Positions 1 through 7,003 of a DNA stretch of 16,480 nt are shown one piece after another; the first letter of the stretch is position 1; each line of letters begins with the position of its first letter. The translations under genes were made by a program, and so were the position numbers. The stretch is taken from assembly GCA_030621455.1 (NCBI GenBank), contig JAUXHQ010000009.1, positions 1 to 16,480 on the forward strand, in the 5' to 3' direction. This DNA comes from Deltaproteobacteria bacterium (GTDB lineage: Bacteria; Desulfobacterota; UBA8473). Below the pieces are notes generated by a model. The model saw nothing but the letters and a program-made list of their open reading frames with translations, searched no databases and was not told the DNA's origin.

Positions 1-738
1 GCCAATATGGGTGTTTATATCTTCAATAGCGACACGTTACGGGAATCCCTTGAGGAGGATGCCCACAGAGAAAGTCATCACGATTTTGGCAAGGATATAA
101 TCCCTGAGATCATTCACACGTCGAATGTGTATGCCTATAACTTCAAGGATGAGGATAAGAAAGAGTCCAAATACTGGAGAGATGTGGGGACCATCGATGC
201 CTACTTTGAGGCGAACATGGATCTGGTTGCGCCTGAGCCGGAGTTCAATCTCTATAACGGGGGCTGGCCCATACGTACCTATCAGGGTCAATATCCCCCT
301 GTCAAGACCGTTTTTGCCGAGGAATATGCCGGGGGTAGGCTGGGCGTTTGTCTCGATTCCATAATCTCAGGGGGGTGCATCATCAGGGGTGGCAGGGTGC
401 AGGGTTCCATCCTCTCACCCCAGGTCCGGGTCAACAGTTACTCTGAAGTGGGGGAGTCCGTGTTGATGGAAGATGTGGAGGTGGGGAGATATTGCAGGAT
501 CAAGAGGGCCATCATAGACAAAGGGGTGAAGATACCTCCCGGAACCGAGATAGGGTACGACCTGGAAAAAGACAAGGAGCGCTTCTTTGTGACAAGTTCA
601 GGGGTAACGGTTATTGCCAAATATATGAAGATACCGTCTCTGGCGAAAGAGCCCTTAAGGATACAAAAACATACAACCTATGAGCCCGTCTTTGAAACGG
701 CGAATTTGAATTGCATGAGCCTTTGGGGAAAGAGATGA
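1..738 (+). CDS. glgC: Glucose-1-phosphate adenylyltransferase (ADP-glucose pyrophosphorylase), C-terminal part
   Basis: Makes ADP-glucose from ATP and glucose-1-phosphate, the committed step of bacterial glycogen synthesis in the cytoplasm. The frame is open from base 1, so the gene continues upstream of the window. About 245 residues are visible, against roughly 430 for a full enzyme. The segment starts at the end of the nucleotidyltransferase domain: the opening residues ANMGVYIFN, then SHHDFGKDIIP and KYWRDVGTIDAYFEAN match the family's conserved ASMGIYVF, HDFGKD and YWRDVG blocks. The rest is the left-handed beta-helix domain (WPIRTY, SGGCIIRGG, SPQVRVNSYSEV, IIDKGVKIPPGTEIG), which carries the oligomerisation and allosteric surface in this family. 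The internal ATG at 7 is not the true start. The stop overlaps the ATG of a small downstream ORF (ATGA), which suggests translational coupling. Identity is very secure. Confidence 0.96.
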   Translation, partial: ANMGVYIFNSDTLRESLEEDAHRESHHDFGKDIIPEIIHTSNVYAYNFKDEDKKESKYWRDVGTIDAYFEANMDLVAPEPEFNLYNGGWPIRTYQGQYPPVKTVFAEEYAGGRLGVCLDSIISGGCIIRGGRVQGSILSPQVRVNSYSEVGESVLMEDVEVGRYCRIKRAIIDKGVKIPPGTEIGYDLEKDKERFFVTSSGVTVIAKYMKIPSLAKEPLRIQKHTTYEPVFETANLNCMSLWGKR

Positions 739-842
739 AACTCAAAATCTGCAACCTGACTCCCGCCAGACCACAGTGGGTTCTGTTGGGAGTTTACGAT
801 CCGGACGCAACAAGGCTCAGCCGTAGGCTATTTTCTATTTAG
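735..842 (+). CDS. Small unrecognised ORF (35 aa) overlapping the glgC stop
   Basis: Begins with an ATG overlapping the glgC stop codon in an ATGA arrangement, preceded by the purine-rich GGGGAAAGAG, which could serve as ribosome binding site. The product would start MKLKICNLTPARPQWVLL and end in a basic RLSRRLFSI, with no signal peptide or membrane segment. I do not recognise it. It could be a genuine coupled small protein, or the remaining N-terminus of a decayed gene, since the following 185 bases hold only very short reading frames. Only position and start signals support it. Confidence 0.3.
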   Translation: MKLKICNLTPARPQWVLLGVYDPDATRLSRRLFSI

Positions 843-1027
843 TGGTTTCGGTTACTGGTTGTGAGGTGCGGAGGCCTGCCTGGCATGATTTTCCTTCACG
901 CATGAGGCTGCCGTTCAGCGAATACGATGCGAGGTATCGTAAAGTGTGACAAGGATAAATAGAAGACAACGGCGAGAATCGGTTTCATTGAATGATTGAA
1001 GGGGATTTTAATTGAAAGGAGGAAACC

Positions 1028-1681
1028 ATGAAAAAACAGATCATGAATTATGAAACTCTGCTCAATGTCACCAACGCCATCTCTGCCACCAGAGCACCGG
1101 AAGAAGTTGTCCAGATTACAGTTGAGAGCATCAAAACATCTCTAGGTGTCAAGGGGTGTATTCTCTTTCTTTTCAACCGCAAGACCGATGAACTGGAGGT
1201 TGCCGCCTCATCCGGCCTGAGCGATGAATATGTGAATAAGGGCCCTCTGCGCTCCCTGCGTTCTATTGCCCAGTCTTTGCACGAGGGACCCGTTGCAGTC
1301 TACGATGTCTCTGATGACCCGAGGGTTCAGTACCCTGAAGAGGCTAAGAAGGAGGGAATCGTCTCCGCTTTGTCCGTGCCTATCGTTGTCCACGGAAATG
1401 TATTTGGGGCGCTGCGTGTCTATACCTCTGATCACTGGGAGTTTACTTTAGAAGATGTGAACTTCGTTCAGGCCGTGGCCCAGATTGCCGGGATGGCCAT
1501 AGATTTATGTAGGTTCAACAAGGGGCTAAAGAGCAGCATTGAAATACTGAAGACAATGCGGGATCCAAAGACGCTGAAATCAACCAAATGGACACCCTAT
1601 GAAGGGGTTCCGATGAGTTTTCCGAAGAAGAAACGCGCTGAGGGTAGCTTGAGCGTGTCGAATATCCATGGAAGTGGGTGA
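1028..1681 (+). CDS. Stand-alone GAF-domain protein
   Basis: Predicted cytoplasmic protein of 217 residues made almost entirely of one GAF domain (about residues 8-160). The pattern is typical: an N-terminal helix (YETLLNVTNAISATRAPEEV), then GVKGCILFLFNRKTDELEVAASSGLSDEYV, later GIVSALSVPIVVHGNVFGALRVYTS and FTLEDVNFVQAVAQIAGMAI. GAF domains bind small ligands (cyclic nucleotides, haem, other cofactors) or act as dimerisation modules; the ligand cannot be read here. No output domain (HTH, kinase, GGDEF, HD-GYP) follows. The last 45 residues are basic and low in hydrophobics (KKKRAEGSLSVSNIHGSG), probably a disordered tail. The start is well set by AAAGGAGGAAACC just before the ATG. It sits between glgC and a dodecin gene, all on the same strand but well spaced, so it is probably its own transcription unit. 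Domain call secure; role unknown. Confidence 0.88.
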   Translation: MKKQIMNYETLLNVTNAISATRAPEEVVQITVESIKTSLGVKGCILFLFNRKTDELEVAASSGLSDEYVNKGPLRSLRSIAQSLHEGPVAVYDVSDDPRVQYPEEAKKEGIVSALSVPIVVHGNVFGALRVYTSDHWEFTLEDVNFVQAVAQIAGMAIDLCRFNKGLKSSIEILKTMRDPKTLKSTKWTPYEGVPMSFPKKKRAEGSLSVSNIHGSG

Positions 1682-1784
1682 AAATCCCATCCAATAGTGA
1701 TCGATTGCTTATGCAGGATTGTATTTCGTGCCCATCGATAAATGTATTATTAAAAAGAGGCGCTGGTAAGTTTCCAATCTAGAA

Positions 1785-1930
1785 ATGAGTAACTATTCGC
1801 AAGGTCAAGGGATGGCAGTGGGTCAGACTGAGGCAGAGGTTGCGGAAAAGTGCCATTTCTGGATGGAAACCAGTAGATAGCGGGGGGTAGCCAGCGACAA
1901 CTACGCCCTGTGAACGGTCATAAAAAGATC
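1785..1930 (+). other. Possible structured leader upstream of dodecin
   Basis: The 277 bases between the GAF gene and dodecin contain no convincing ORF. They do hold several pairable segments: ATGGCA with TGCCAT about 35 bases apart, then TCTGG with CCAG around ATGGAAA, then TAGCGGGGGGTAGCC. This may be a structured 5' leader, but I could not match it to a riboswitch class, and the pairing is read by eye only. Confidence 0.2.
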
Positions 1931-1958
1931 ACACTTAAACCAAATAATGGAGGGGGTC

Positions 1959-2168
1959 ATGACAGGGAGTACTTACAAGATAATTGAGTTGGTCGGGACA
2001 AGTGATGTTTCCTGGGAAGAGGCTGCGAAAAACGCGATTAAATCAGCCGGAAAAAGCCTGAGGGGCCTGAGGGTTGCAGAGATCACACGACATGATGTAA
2101 CCATCGAAAAAGGAAAGATAACGAATTTTCGTGTTCGATTGGATGTGTCATTTAGGTATGAAGAATAG
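1959..2168 (+). CDS. Dodecin family flavin-binding protein
   Basis: A 69-residue product with the dodecin pattern: TYKIIELVGTSDVSWEEAAK, NAIKSAGKSLRGLRVAEIT, then VTIEKGKITNFRVRLDVSFRYE. Dodecins form hollow dodecamers of a beta-alpha-beta-beta fold that store or buffer riboflavin/FMN, or CoA-flavin combinations in some bacteria. The length fits the family (about 65-75 residues). In bacterial dodecins the flavin-stacking residue is commonly a tryptophan in the first third; the Trp in VSWEEA fits the position of the conserved SWEEA segment, but whether it is the stacking residue is inferred. Of two in-frame ATGs (1947 and 1959) the second is chosen, because GGAGGGGG (1949-1956) lies between them and serves only the second. 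No operon partner; a REP-like repeat pair follows and may end transcription. Confidence 0.93.
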   Translation: MTGSTYKIIELVGTSDVSWEEAAKNAIKSAGKSLRGLRVAEITRHDVTIEKGKITNFRVRLDVSFRYEE

Positions 2169-2213
2169 TAAGGGGCGATACTGACGTCTACATTTATTCT
2201 GCGACTATTCACA

Positions 2214-2281
2214 GGATTCCTGCTTTCGCACGAATGACGGGTATGTATATCTAAATATCAAACCCGCGGAGGCGGGAATCC
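2214..2281. repeat. Inverted pair of REP-like palindromic repeats
   Basis: The first unit (2214-2241) reads GGATTCCTGC TTTCGCACGAAT and forms an imperfect hairpin (ATTCCTGC with GCACGAAT, 7 of 8 paired). The second unit (2263-2281) is the same type of sequence on the opposite strand: CCCGC, loop GGAG, GCGGG, then AATCC. The outer arms also pair with each other (GGATTCCTGC with GCGGGAATCC, 9 of 10), so the whole 68 bases can fold as one long hairpin. Such GGATTCC-C/T-GC...GGGAAT units resemble extragenic palindromes dispersed in many bacterial genomes. The position after dodecin fits a role in transcription termination or mRNA stability, which is an inference. Confidence 0.6.
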
Positions 2282-2347
2282 ATAGTGGTTACTTTGATTT
2301 TGAGAAGTTATCAAAACACCTCCCGACATTTTAATTTTACATACTTT

Positions 2348-2376
2348 TTAGGGTTTTTTCAGTAACTCATTATAAT
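2348..2376 (+). promoter_or_regulatory. Probable sigma-70 promoter of the GGDEF gene
   Basis: A perfect TATAAT -10 box lies at 2371-2376, giving a start point near 2383 and a short leader of about 20 bases before the ATG at 2404. The -35 region is poor (TTAGGG/TAGGGT at 17-18 bases' distance). A strong ribosome binding site (GGGGGTGA, 2389-2396) follows at good spacing. Confidence 0.45.
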
Positions 2377-2403
2377 AGTCCCAATCGGGGGGGTGAAGTC
2401 TGT

Positions 2404-3258
2404 ATGAAAGATGACGTCAAGAACCCCAATAAATATTTCCGGATACTATTGGTGGCCTCAGGGCTTGTGCTCGCCATACTTGTCGCCATTGTTCGATACC
2501 TGGCCGGCCCGGAGTATACTTATTCGCTCTTTTATGTAGTCCTCATCTGTTTTATCACATGGTTTGCAGGGAGAAGGGCAGGTATCTTCATGTCCGTTGC
2601 CAGCGCCGTGACATGGATTGCAGTTGACCTGATGACTATAGAGGCTTATTCGCACATTCTCATTCCTTATCTGAATGGATCCTTCAGATTGATCGTCTTT
2701 CTGATTATTACTATTGTTCTATCGAGGTTGAAAGGTCTTTTGGAACTCGAAAAAGAGTTTGCCAGAAAGGATTTCCTGACAGGGATAGCTAACAGACGAA
2801 GCTTTTGTGAATTGGCGGCTATCGAAATAGAGAGGACCCACAGATACAGCACCCCTCTTACCATGGTTTACGTTGACCTCGACAATTTTAAGGCCGTTAA
2901 CGATCATTTTGGGCATCATATCGGCGACAGTCTCCTCTGTTCAGTGAGCAGAACCATTGAGAAAAACATCCGCACAACCGATACGGTGGGAAGACTCGGA
3001 GGCGACGAATTCGCTGTCCTCCTGCGTGAGACCGGAGCCAGATCCGCCCATATAGTCAGCCACAAACTCCGAGAAGAGCTCTTGGCTGTGATGAAGAAGA
3101 ACAGGTGGCCTGTAACATTCAGTATAGGTGTGGCTACATACAAGAGTACAGCAGGCATCACTTTTCAGGAGATCATGAGAAAGGCCGACAGCCTCATGTA
3201 CTCCGTGAAGCAAGACGGCAAAAACAGGGTTATGCATGAGGTAGTCGGTCTACATTAA
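2404..3258 (+). CDS. Membrane-anchored diguanylate cyclase (GGDEF domain)
   Basis: Predicted to make cyclic di-GMP from two GTP at the inner membrane. The 284-residue product has four likely membrane segments (about 12-33, 40-56, 59-76 and 93-108). It lacks a large periplasmic loop, so any signal is probably sensed in the membrane. A short helix (LLELEKEFARKDFLTGIANRR) links to a complete GGDEF domain (about 120-280). The catalytic motif GGDEF is intact at 199-203, with DLDNFKAVND and GHHIGDSLL present. RTTD at 190-193, five residues before GGDEF, matches the RxxD inhibitory site, so product feedback inhibition is likely. The start has a good Shine-Dalgarno and a promoter just upstream. It stands alone and converges with the end of the mrp operon, 85 bases away. 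No EAL or HD-GYP domain is fused; activity is inferred from intact motifs. Confidence 0.93.
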   Translation: MKDDVKNPNKYFRILLVASGLVLAILVAIVRYLAGPEYTYSLFYVVLICFITWFAGRRAGIFMSVASAVTWIAVDLMTIEAYSHILIPYLNGSFRLIVFLIITIVLSRLKGLLELEKEFARKDFLTGIANRRSFCELAAIEIERTHRYSTPLTMVYVDLDNFKAVNDHFGHHIGDSLLCSVSRTIEKNIRTTDTVGRLGGDEFAVLLRETGARSAHIVSHKLREELLAVMKKNRWPVTFSIGVATYKSTAGITFQEIMRKADSLMYSVKQDGKNRVMHEVVGLH

Positions 3259-3343
3259 AAGTCAGAGGAAAGGAGTTCTCAACAAACATTTCATACCTAT
3301 CATAGCGTAGGGAACCATCCCCAAATTCAGGTTTCTGGATACC

Positions 3344-5038
3344 CTATAGAAGAAAAAAGACAGCGGATAGTATCGATATGAAAGCGATTGCTGTCAGGAC
3401 GGAAACACCCATGGGAGATAATAGGCGGTCGGTCTTGGGCCGGGGGTTGCTTACGAAGTTTGCCAATACTCTTGGAGCAGACTCCGTAAATATCCTGCCC
3501 ATAATTGAGGCAATCCCACCAAAAATAAACTGTAAAGCAGGAAGGCCGTATTGAACGGGCTTCCTATATAGAAGCCAATCCATATCTAAATTAATTGTTC
3601 TCTTCTCTGGCGGGTAATATCCGGAGAATATAAGAAGACAAAACGCGAGAACCCCAAAGAACAGTAACTGTAACTTACCTATGACATGATCCAAAGTATA
3701 TGGTTCATAATCAACAGGATAGGGCAAAATCCTATATAGTACGTCAGGATATATGCCGATAAAAATGCTTAAAAATGCGGCAATTGACATGGCAAGAAGC
3801 ATATTGAACGGAGGCTCTTCTGTCCTTATACCGGAATCCTCGGAAAAAAATGTGAAAAACGGTATCTTTATACTTGCATGGTGTAAGACCCCAACTGCTG
3901 AAAATTGCAAGATAAACCACATGATAGGAAGGCTCTCTTTCGCAGATGCAGTGATTGTCATTGATTCACTGATAAAACCGCTAAAGAGAGGGAATCCCCC
4001 TATTGACAAGGCACCAATCAAACATAATCCACAGGTAATCGGCATTGTTTTGTACAATCCGCCCAAATCAGTGCAATTACTCTTTCCAGTCATATAAAGA
4101 ACTGCTCCGGTTGCCATAAAAAGGAGTCCTTCAAAGAGGATATTGCAAAACGCATGGGAAACAGCACCGTTTATAGCCAATGCCGTGCCCAAACCGATTC
4201 CGCAAACCATAAAACCAACCTGATTGAGAAGGCTGTACGCAAGCACTCTCCTTATGTCGTTAGAAATAACTGCATAGAATATGGGAAAAGCGGTCATTAT
4301 CGCTCCCAGCCATGCAAGGAGTTCAGTACCAGGAAATGTTCTCGCCAGGACATATACTCCGGTCTTTGTAGTGAACACGGATAAAAATATAGCGCCTTCA
4401 ACCGTTGCCTCAGGATACGCATCAGGAACCCAGAAGTGAAGAGGGATAACCGCAGTATTCAAACAAAACCCTAAAAATATTAAATAAGAAGCTACTCCAC
4501 TTAACCCGATGTACCCAAATTCGGGGGAGCCTGTCTCAGCAACGTATATGACAATGCCAGCCAAGAGACTCAACCCTCCGACAGCATGAACCAAAAGGTA
4601 CCTAAACCCGGCACGAATCGATTCCCTTCCCCTTCTTGCCCAAATAAGCATTGTTGAACTAATCGCCAGTACTTCCCAAAAGATATAGAGGCTGAACAAA
4701 TCTCCGGAAAAAACGATCCCCAATGCACTTCCAGAATAGATGAGGGCAGCTGTTTGCTGCACTTTATCTTTTAGGTGAATAGAATACAGTAATGCCAGGA
4801 ATGCCCATATAATGAATATATATCCAAACAGCCTGCTCAGTTTATCAACTCTGACAAGGATTAAATTATAATCGAGAAAACCAAATACCCAATGTGTGCC
4901 ATCAGGCATGTTAAGAAGGGTTATGAAAGCAAGAACAGGCAGGAACAGGATATACGAGGACTTTATCTTCCCTTTTAAAAAAGGGACAAACAGTGCTCCA
5001 ATAATAAATATTGCTCCCAATGGAACATTTTCAATCAT
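3344..5038 (-). CDS. MrpD/NuoL-M-N family antiporter-like subunit 3 (lysine-depleted)
   Basis: Last gene of the mrp operon: a 564-residue polytopic membrane protein of the proton-conducting transporter family (Proton_antipo_M). Family marks are GDLFSLYIFWEVL with the TM5 glutamate (E122), PLHFWVPDAYPEATVEG, TTKTGVYVLAR with K225, and NDIRRVLAYSLLNQVGFM. Three charged sites differ from typical antiporter subunits. The residue before AVIPLH is Asn (N194, codon at 4457-4459) rather than Lys. HAFCNILFEGLLFM has Glu (E303) where Lys is common. SGFISESM has Glu (E358) where SK is usual. About 130 C-terminal residues beyond the core include RTINLDMDWLLYRK and a final membrane helix. The start at 5038 (ATG, AGAGGA upstream) is preferred to one 16 codons earlier because it begins at the natural hydrophobic N-terminus. 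It overlaps the upstream gene by 8 bases. It could take the place of the MrpA N-terminal domain, but that is a guess. Confidence 0.88.
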   Translation of the reverse strand: MIENVPLGAIFIIGALFVPFLKGKIKSSYILFLPVLAFITLLNMPDGTHWVFGFLDYNLILVRVDKLSRLFGYIFIIWAFLALLYSIHLKDKVQQTAALIYSGSALGIVFSGDLFSLYIFWEVLAISSTMLIWARRGRESIRAGFRYLLVHAVGGLSLLAGIVIYVAETGSPEFGYIGLSGVASYLIFLGFCLNTAVIPLHFWVPDAYPEATVEGAIFLSVFTTKTGVYVLARTFPGTELLAWLGAIMTAFPIFYAVISNDIRRVLAYSLLNQVGFMVCGIGLGTALAINGAVSHAFCNILFEGLLFMATGAVLYMTGKSNCTDLGGLYKTMPITCGLCLIGALSIGGFPLFSGFISESMTITASAKESLPIMWFILQFSAVGVLHHASIKIPFFTFFSEDSGIRTEEPPFNMLLAMSIAAFLSIFIGIYPDVLYRILPYPVDYEPYTLDHVIGKLQLLFFGVLAFCLLIFSGYYPPEKRTINLDMDWLLYRKPVQYGLPALQFIFGGIASIMGRIFTESAPRVLANFVSNPRPKTDRLLSPMGVSVLTAIAFISILSAVFFLL

Positions 5039-5288
5039 AATAGTCCTCTTTCCGTTCAACAATAATACGCAAGACCTTTGCAACAAAAACTAAAGCAACA
5101 CAGGCAACGAATCCATAAACAGCAAAAAACTCGGGTGATTCCTCCCAATGAAAATCACCATGTCTGTGAATAAAAAGATCAATAATAAGAAGGATCGTAA
5201 GGACTGCATAGAGAAGTCTAACAACCATATTTCTGTTTTTCGGTATGTCAAAAAAGGTCAATTCTCTTTGCTTCTTTTCCTTCTTCAT
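5031..5288 (-). CDS. Small two-helix membrane protein of the mrp operon (85 aa), unrecognised
   Basis: I do not recognise a family. The 85-residue product has a charged N-terminus (MKKEKKQRELTFFDIPKNRN), a membrane helix at about 21-41 (VVRLLYAVLTILLIIDLF), a short polar loop holding HRHGDFHWEESPEF, and a second helix at about 54-76, ending in charged VERKEDYYD. By the positive-inside rule both ends probably face the cytoplasm, with the histidine- and acid-rich loop outside. The start is set by GGGAGAGGG just before the ATG. It is 13 bases after the previous small gene and overlaps mrpD-like 3 by 8 bases, so it is very likely co-translated and an accessory subunit of the antiporter. Function is inferred from position only. 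Confidence 0.72.
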   Translation of the reverse strand: MKKEKKQRELTFFDIPKNRNMVVRLLYAVLTILLIIDLFIHRHGDFHWEESPEFFAVYGFVACVALVFVAKVLRIIVERKEDYYD

Positions 5289-5301
5289 ATACCCTCTCCC
5301 T

Positions 5302-5499
5302 TTATAAGATGGCCCTTAAGAGAATCGTTCCTAGATACAAGGTGGCTATGAAAAAAACAACGTAAAAAACTTTTCTGTATGCTGGAGTTCCTTCATGGCC
5401 TATCTCCATTTTCTCCTCAAAATCGGTTAACCAGGCAGTTATCTCACCATCATCTTGCCTGTAAACAACCTGTCCCCCCTTTTTTTCTATTCTTCCCAT
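5302..5499 (-). CDS. Small single-helix membrane protein of the mrp operon (65 aa), unrecognised
   Basis: No family recognised. About 40 polar N-terminal residues (MGRIEKKGGQVVYRQDDGE and an acidic stretch with DFEEKMEIGHEG) precede one C-terminal membrane helix at about 45-64 (VFYVVFFIATLYLGTILL). The likely form is a tail-anchored subunit with its acidic head in the cytoplasm. The ATG has GGGAGGG upstream and starts one base past the stop of mrpD-like 2, a layout typical of coupled translation. Its place between two antiporter subunits suggests an assembly or accessory part of the complex. Confidence 0.7.
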   Translation of the reverse strand: MGRIEKKGGQVVYRQDDGEITAWLTDFEEKMEIGHEGTPAYRKVFYVVFFIATLYLGTILLRAIL

Positions 5500-6990
5500 T
5501 TACCCTCCCATCATACTCTTAACAAAGATCTCAGCCAGATATAAAAATGGATACGGATAAAAGAATAATGCCAGAGAAACCAATGCAGTAAACGCCAGGG
5601 GTGCGACAATAAACGGTGATGGTTCACGTATGTCCGGATACCCCTTAATGCTTTCGCTATCCTTTCCAAAGAATGAAATGAATACCACCGGCATAAAGTA
5701 ACCTAAATTCAACAGGGTACTTGTTAAAAGCACAACCAGTATCGGCCATTGATGGGCCTCGATCGAGCCCAGGGCAAGAAACCATTTGCTCATGAACCCG
5801 CCAAAAGGCGGTATTCCGGCCACGGATAAGGCGCCGAAGAGAAATGCAAGCATAGTTATGGGCATCCTTCTTCCTATACCTCCTAACCGGCTTATCTTTT
5901 TGATACGGGCGCCACATAGTATGGAACCGGCACACATAAACAGGGTAATCTTACCAAATCCATGCATTACAATATGGACGACCCCGCCCAGCATTCCATG
6001 ATAAGAATAGAGCCCCGCTGCAAGGATTATATATGAAAGCTGGCTTATTGTGGAGTATGCAAGCATTGCCTTAATATCGTCCTGTTTTAGCGCAAATAAA
6101 GAACCTAAAAGGATCGTGATAGAGACAAAGTAGATAAGAAATATATCCAGATTTTGATTATGAAGAAGCTCTACTCCAAAGATATTAAAATAGACTCTAA
6201 GCTGGCAAAAAACCCCTGCCTTAACTACAGCAACGGCATGGAGGAGGGCACTAACAGGTGTGGGGGCAACCATCGCCCTGGGAAGCCATCCGTTGAATGG
6301 CATAATTGCTGCTTTGCCGATCCCAAAGAGAAATAGCAGAAACAAAAAAGTAATCATGCCATTTGAGGCTTTGCCGTTAAGTATTCCATGTGGGGAGAAA
6401 TCCAACGTCCCTGCAAAATAGTAGGTGAACAATATGGCAGGCAGAAAGAAGGCTACCGACGTGCCAAGGAGATAGCCCAGGTACATTCTACCTGAGGAGC
6501 GTGCCTCATTGTTCTGGTTATGGGTAACCAGTGGATACGTGCAAACCGTTAATATCTCATAGAATAGATAAAGGGTAAACAGGTTACTTGAAAACGCAAC
6601 TCCCAGAGCTGACGAAATCGCAACTGCAAAAAAGGCAAAGTATCTTGTTTGAGAATGTTCATCCAGAGACCTCATATAACCGATAGAGTAAAAGGATACC
6701 ACTATCCACAGAAAAGAAGATAATAAGGCAAAAAATAATCCAAAGGCATCTACTCTGAAGGCAATATCTACACCAGGATAGACCTCTACCAATTTATATG
6801 CAATAATCTTGCTTGTATATAATGTCTTAACCATTGAGGCCACAATAGAGAATGTAACCAATGATGCAATTATAGTCCACAGTTCCCTGAGATTTGGTAT
6901 CCTTCTCGATAAGATGATCAAGAGAATACAAAGCAACGGAGTAACTGTCGCCAGCAATGGTTTAATAGATGTTATTATCTCCATGTCCAT
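5500..6990 (-). CDS. MrpD/NuoM family antiporter-like subunit 2
   Basis: Second antiporter-like subunit (496 residues, about 14 membrane helices) of the Mrp complex, expected to help conduct H+ or Na+ across the inner membrane. The family's charged line is complete: TM5 glutamate in TLYLFYEILT (E145), TM7 lysine in GIGKAAIMPFNGWLPRAM (K226), TM8 lysine in AVAVVKAGVF (K257), lysine in HGFGKITLF (K347), and TM12 lysine in PPFGGFMSKWFL (K402). APTPVSALLHAVAVVKAG and LAYSTISQLSYI are very close to NuoL/NuoM signatures. The ORF is open 12 codons further upstream, but the ATG at 6990 is preferred: it has GAGG about 9 bases before it and leaves 13 bases after the preceding gene. This is the most orthodox of the three antiporter subunits here. 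Confidence 0.92.
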   Translation of the reverse strand: MDMEIITSIKPLLATVTPLLCILLIILSRRIPNLRELWTIIASLVTFSIVASMVKTLYTSKIIAYKLVEVYPGVDIAFRVDAFGLFFALLSSFLWIVVSFYSIGYMRSLDEHSQTRYFAFFAVAISSALGVAFSSNLFTLYLFYEILTVCTYPLVTHNQNNEARSSGRMYLGYLLGTSVAFFLPAILFTYYFAGTLDFSPHGILNGKASNGMITFLFLLFLFGIGKAAIMPFNGWLPRAMVAPTPVSALLHAVAVVKAGVFCQLRVYFNIFGVELLHNQNLDIFLIYFVSITILLGSLFALKQDDIKAMLAYSTISQLSYIILAAGLYSYHGMLGGVVHIVMHGFGKITLFMCAGSILCGARIKKISRLGGIGRRMPITMLAFLFGALSVAGIPPFGGFMSKWFLALGSIEAHQWPILVVLLTSTLLNLGYFMPVVFISFFGKDSESIKGYPDIREPSPFIVAPLAFTALVSLALFFYPYPFLYLAEIFVKSMMGG

Positions 6991-7003
6991 TCTATGGGCC
7001 TCA

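Noticed and set aside
820..842. AGCC-GTA-GGCT followed by ATTTTCTATTT as a terminator after glgC
   Set aside because: A 4-bp stem is too short, and the T-rich part is interrupted.
880..897. TGGCATGATTTTCC as a sigma-54 promoter for the GAF gene
   Set aside because: The -12 element lacks the invariant GC, so it does not meet the minimum for a sigma-54 site.
1785..1883. 32-codon ORF MSNYSQGQGMAVGQ... before dodecin
   Set aside because: No ribosome binding site, no recognisable similarity, and the segment looks more like non-coding sequence.
1868..1895. CCAGTAGATAGCGGGG resembles the GGTAGGTAGCGGGG part of GEMM-I c-di-GMP riboswitches
   Set aside because: The other conserved GEMM parts (CACGCACAGGGCAAACC and GGGACGCAAAGCC) are absent upstream, so the likeness is probably chance.
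3259..3343. Terminator between the convergent GGDEF gene and mrp operon
   Set aside because: No hairpin with a T-run could be found on either strand, though a terminator would be expected.
3753..4097. 114-codon open frame on the plus strand
   Set aside because: Antisense to the third MrpD-like gene; no start signals, and the minus-strand protein is clearly conserved there.
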